Positions 12,768-14,296 of a DNA stretch of 14,296 bases are shown piece by piece (the first letter of the stretch is position 1; every line of letters begins with the position of its first letter). The notes below the pieces were generated by a model that saw only the letters and a list, made by a program, of their open reading frames with translations, was not told where the DNA came from and did not search any database. A program made the translations under genes and the position numbers. The DNA is from Epsilonproteobacteria bacterium UBA6211 (GTDB taxonomy: Bacteria > Campylobacterota > Campylobacteria > Campylobacterales > Arcobacteraceae): assembly GCA_002421845.1 (NCBI GenBank), contig DISL01000081.1, forward strand, positions 1 to 14,296. Reading direction: 5' to 3'.

Positions 12768-14296
12768 ATGGAAAATCTTTTTGACTCCCAAGATATTGTT
12801 GACGTAAATATAGAAGACTCTATAAAAACTTCCTATTTAGATTACTCTATGAGTGTTATTATAGGTCGTGCCTTACCAGACGCGAAAGACGGTTTGAAGC
12901 CTGTTCATAGAAGAATTCTTTATGCTATGCACGAACTAAATCTTACTTCAAAAGCTGCATACAAAAAATCTGCGAGAATCGTCGGTGATGTTATCGGTAA
13001 ATACCATCCACACGGTGACACGTCTGTTTATGATGCTTTGGTTAGAATGGCTCAAAGTTTCTCTATGAGAGCTCCTCTTGTAGATGGACAAGGAAACTTC
13101 GGAAGTATCGACGGCGACAATGCTGCTGCCATGAGATATACGGAAGCTAGAATGTCTAAAATATCTGAAGATATTTTAAAAGATTTGGATAAAGATACGG
13201 TAAACTTTGTATCAAACTACGATGATACTATGAAAGAGCCATCAGTTCTTCCTACTAGAGTTCCTACGTTACTTTTAAACGGTAGCGAAGGTATCGCCGT
13301 AGGTATGGCTACAAAAATACCTCCGCACAACCTTGGAGAACTACTTGATGCTATTTTACATCTTGTGGATAATCCAGAATCTACTCCTGATGAATTAATG
13401 GATTTTATTCAAGGTCCAGACTTCCCTACCGGTGGTACGATATTCGGTAGAAGCGGTATAGTTCAAGCATATAGAACAGGTCGTGGAAGAGTAAAAATAA
13501 GAGCAAAACACCATATAGAAAATAAAAACAAAAAAGATGTAATAGTTCTTGACGAGCTTCCTTACCAAGTAAACAAAGCAAAACTTATAGAACAAATCGC
13601 AGAACTTGCTAAAGATAAACAAATAGACGGTATATCAGAAGTAAGAGATGAGAGTGATAGAGACGGGTTAAGGGTTGTAATAGAGCTAAAAAAAGATGCC
13701 ATGAGTGAAATAGTAATGAATAATCTTTACAAATCAACTCCACTTGAAGTGACGTTTGGTATTATCCTACTTGCGGTACAAAACAAAGAACCGAAAGTAT
13801 TTAATCTTAGTGAAATATTGACAACATTCCTTTACCATAGAAAAACCGTAATTATTAGAAGAACAATATTTGATTTAGAAAAATCAAAAGCTAGAGCACA
13901 TATTTTAGAAGGTTTGAAAATTGCATTAGACAATATCGATGAAATAGTAAAAATCATCCGTGGAAGTGCAAACGATGCCGAAGCAAAAGAGAAAATGTCG
14001 GCAAGATTCGGTCTAAGCGATATTCAATCTCAAGCTATACTAGATATGAGACTTGGACGTTTGACAGGTCTTCAAAGAGAAAAACTTGAAGCAGAATATG
14101 CAGAACTTATGGCTTTTATCGCTGAACTTGAAGCAATACTAAAATCTGAAGATAAATTAAATGAAATTATCAAAGAAGAACTAGTAGAAATCAAAGATAA
14201 ATATGCTACAAAAAGATTAACTGAAATCGAAGATAGCTATGATGATATAGATATAGAAGACCTAATCCCTAATGAGCCAATGGTTGTAACAATAAC
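12768..14296 (+). CDS. gyrA: DNA gyrase subunit A, 5' part (cut by window end)
   Basis: Breakage-reunion subunit of DNA gyrase, which introduces negative supercoils. The frame is open from ATG 12768 (AGAGG at 12753-12757) to the window end, 509 codons of a gene usually above 800. The N-terminal winged-helix/DNA-cleavage region is present: SYLDYSMSVIIGRALPDAKDGLKPVHRR, the quinolone-determining segment HPHGDTSVYD (80-89) and the catalytic tyrosine Y124 in AAAMRYTEAR. The tower region and the coiled-coil arm with DILDMRLGRLTGLQREKLE-like sequence (about 424-445) follow. Threonine at residue 85 and aspartate at 89 match the unmutated state in Campylobacter, so no classic resistance substitution is visible. 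The C-terminal beta-pinwheel lies outside the window. Confidence 0.97.
   Translation, partial: MENLFDSQDIVDVNIEDSIKTSYLDYSMSVIIGRALPDAKDGLKPVHRRILYAMHELNLTSKAAYKKSARIVGDVIGKYHPHGDTSVYDALVRMAQSFSMRAPLVDGQGNFGSIDGDNAAAMRYTEARMSKISEDILKDLDKDTVNFVSNYDDTMKEPSVLPTRVPTLLLNGSEGIAVGMATKIPPHNLGELLDAILHLVDNPESTPDELMDFIQGPDFPTGGTIFGRSGIVQAYRTGRGRVKIRAKHHIENKNKKDVIVLDELPYQVNKAKLIEQIAELAKDKQIDGISEVRDESDRDGLRVVIELKKDAMSEIVMNNLYKSTPLEVTFGIILLAVQNKEPKVFNLSEILTTFLYHRKTVIIRRTIFDLEKSKARAHILEGLKIALDNIDEIVKIIRGSANDAEAKEKMSARFGLSDIQSQAILDMRLGRLTGLQREKLEAEYAELMAFIAELEAILKSEDKLNEIIKEELVEIKDKYATKRLTEIEDSYDDIDIEDLIPNEPMVVTI

Noticed and set aside
13010..13040. Possible quinolone-resistance change in gyrA
   Set aside because: Threonine at residue 85 and aspartate at 89 are the usual unmutated residues in Campylobacter-type GyrA.
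13395..13622. Minus-strand open frame within gyrA
   Set aside because: It lies wholly inside the conserved gyrA reading frame and has hydrophobic low-complexity content typical of antisense frames.

Overview
The window is AT-rich and densely coded. It looks like a chromosome segment from a member of the Campylobacterota (Epsilonproteobacteria). The clearest pointers are rpmB followed directly by a KchA-type potassium channel (the arrangement I recall from Helicobacter pylori HP0491/HP0490), rpe and a DnaQ-like exonuclease beside rpmB (as I recall from Campylobacter jejuni), a gyrA with threonine at the quinolone-determining position, short ExbB/ExbD proteins, and a lipoprotein SH3/NlpC-P60 enzyme. 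I cannot resolve the genus from sequence alone; a free-living Sulfurimonas-, Sulfurovum- or Arcobacter-like organism would fit.

Region 1 (1-3357, + strand) is the most distinctive. Four genes are chained by 4-base ATGA overlaps: the 3' part of a NapH-like membrane polyferredoxin, a double-cubane-cluster/HgdB-family protein, its ASKHA ATPase activator with a [4Fe-4S] site, and a CcdA/DsbD/TauE-like membrane protein with a cysteine in TM1 and in TM4. The layout suggests a self-contained ATP-driven low-potential reductase fed from the membrane. The substrate is unknown.

Region 2 (3358-5463, + strand) begins after a short gap holding an 18-bp inverted repeat. It carries exbB-exbD-tonB with 14-bp overlaps, an energy-transducing system for outer-membrane uptake, and then a YrdA-type gamma-carbonic-anhydrase-like protein with its own -10 box.

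Region 3 (5471-8170, - strand) reads leftwards as rpe, trpF, a DEDDh exonuclease and an unrecognised four-helix membrane protein. It ends at a good intrinsic terminator. Region 4 (8249-10843, + strand) is rpmB, kchA and argJ. A 12-bp stem contains the rpmB stop codon and most of the kchA ribosome-binding site, which suggests translational coupling.

Region 5 (10844-12260) is a cluster of palindromes and short repeats followed by a minus-strand lipoprotein NlpC/P60 peptidase. The peptidase's last codons and stop lie inside a 31-bp palindrome. Region 6 (12314-14296, + strand) is a small DUF465/YdcH protein with a strong terminator, then the 5' 509 codons of gyrA, cut by the window edge. No gap without a gene exceeds about 190 bases. 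I saw no insertion sequence, CRISPR array, tRNA or rRNA.
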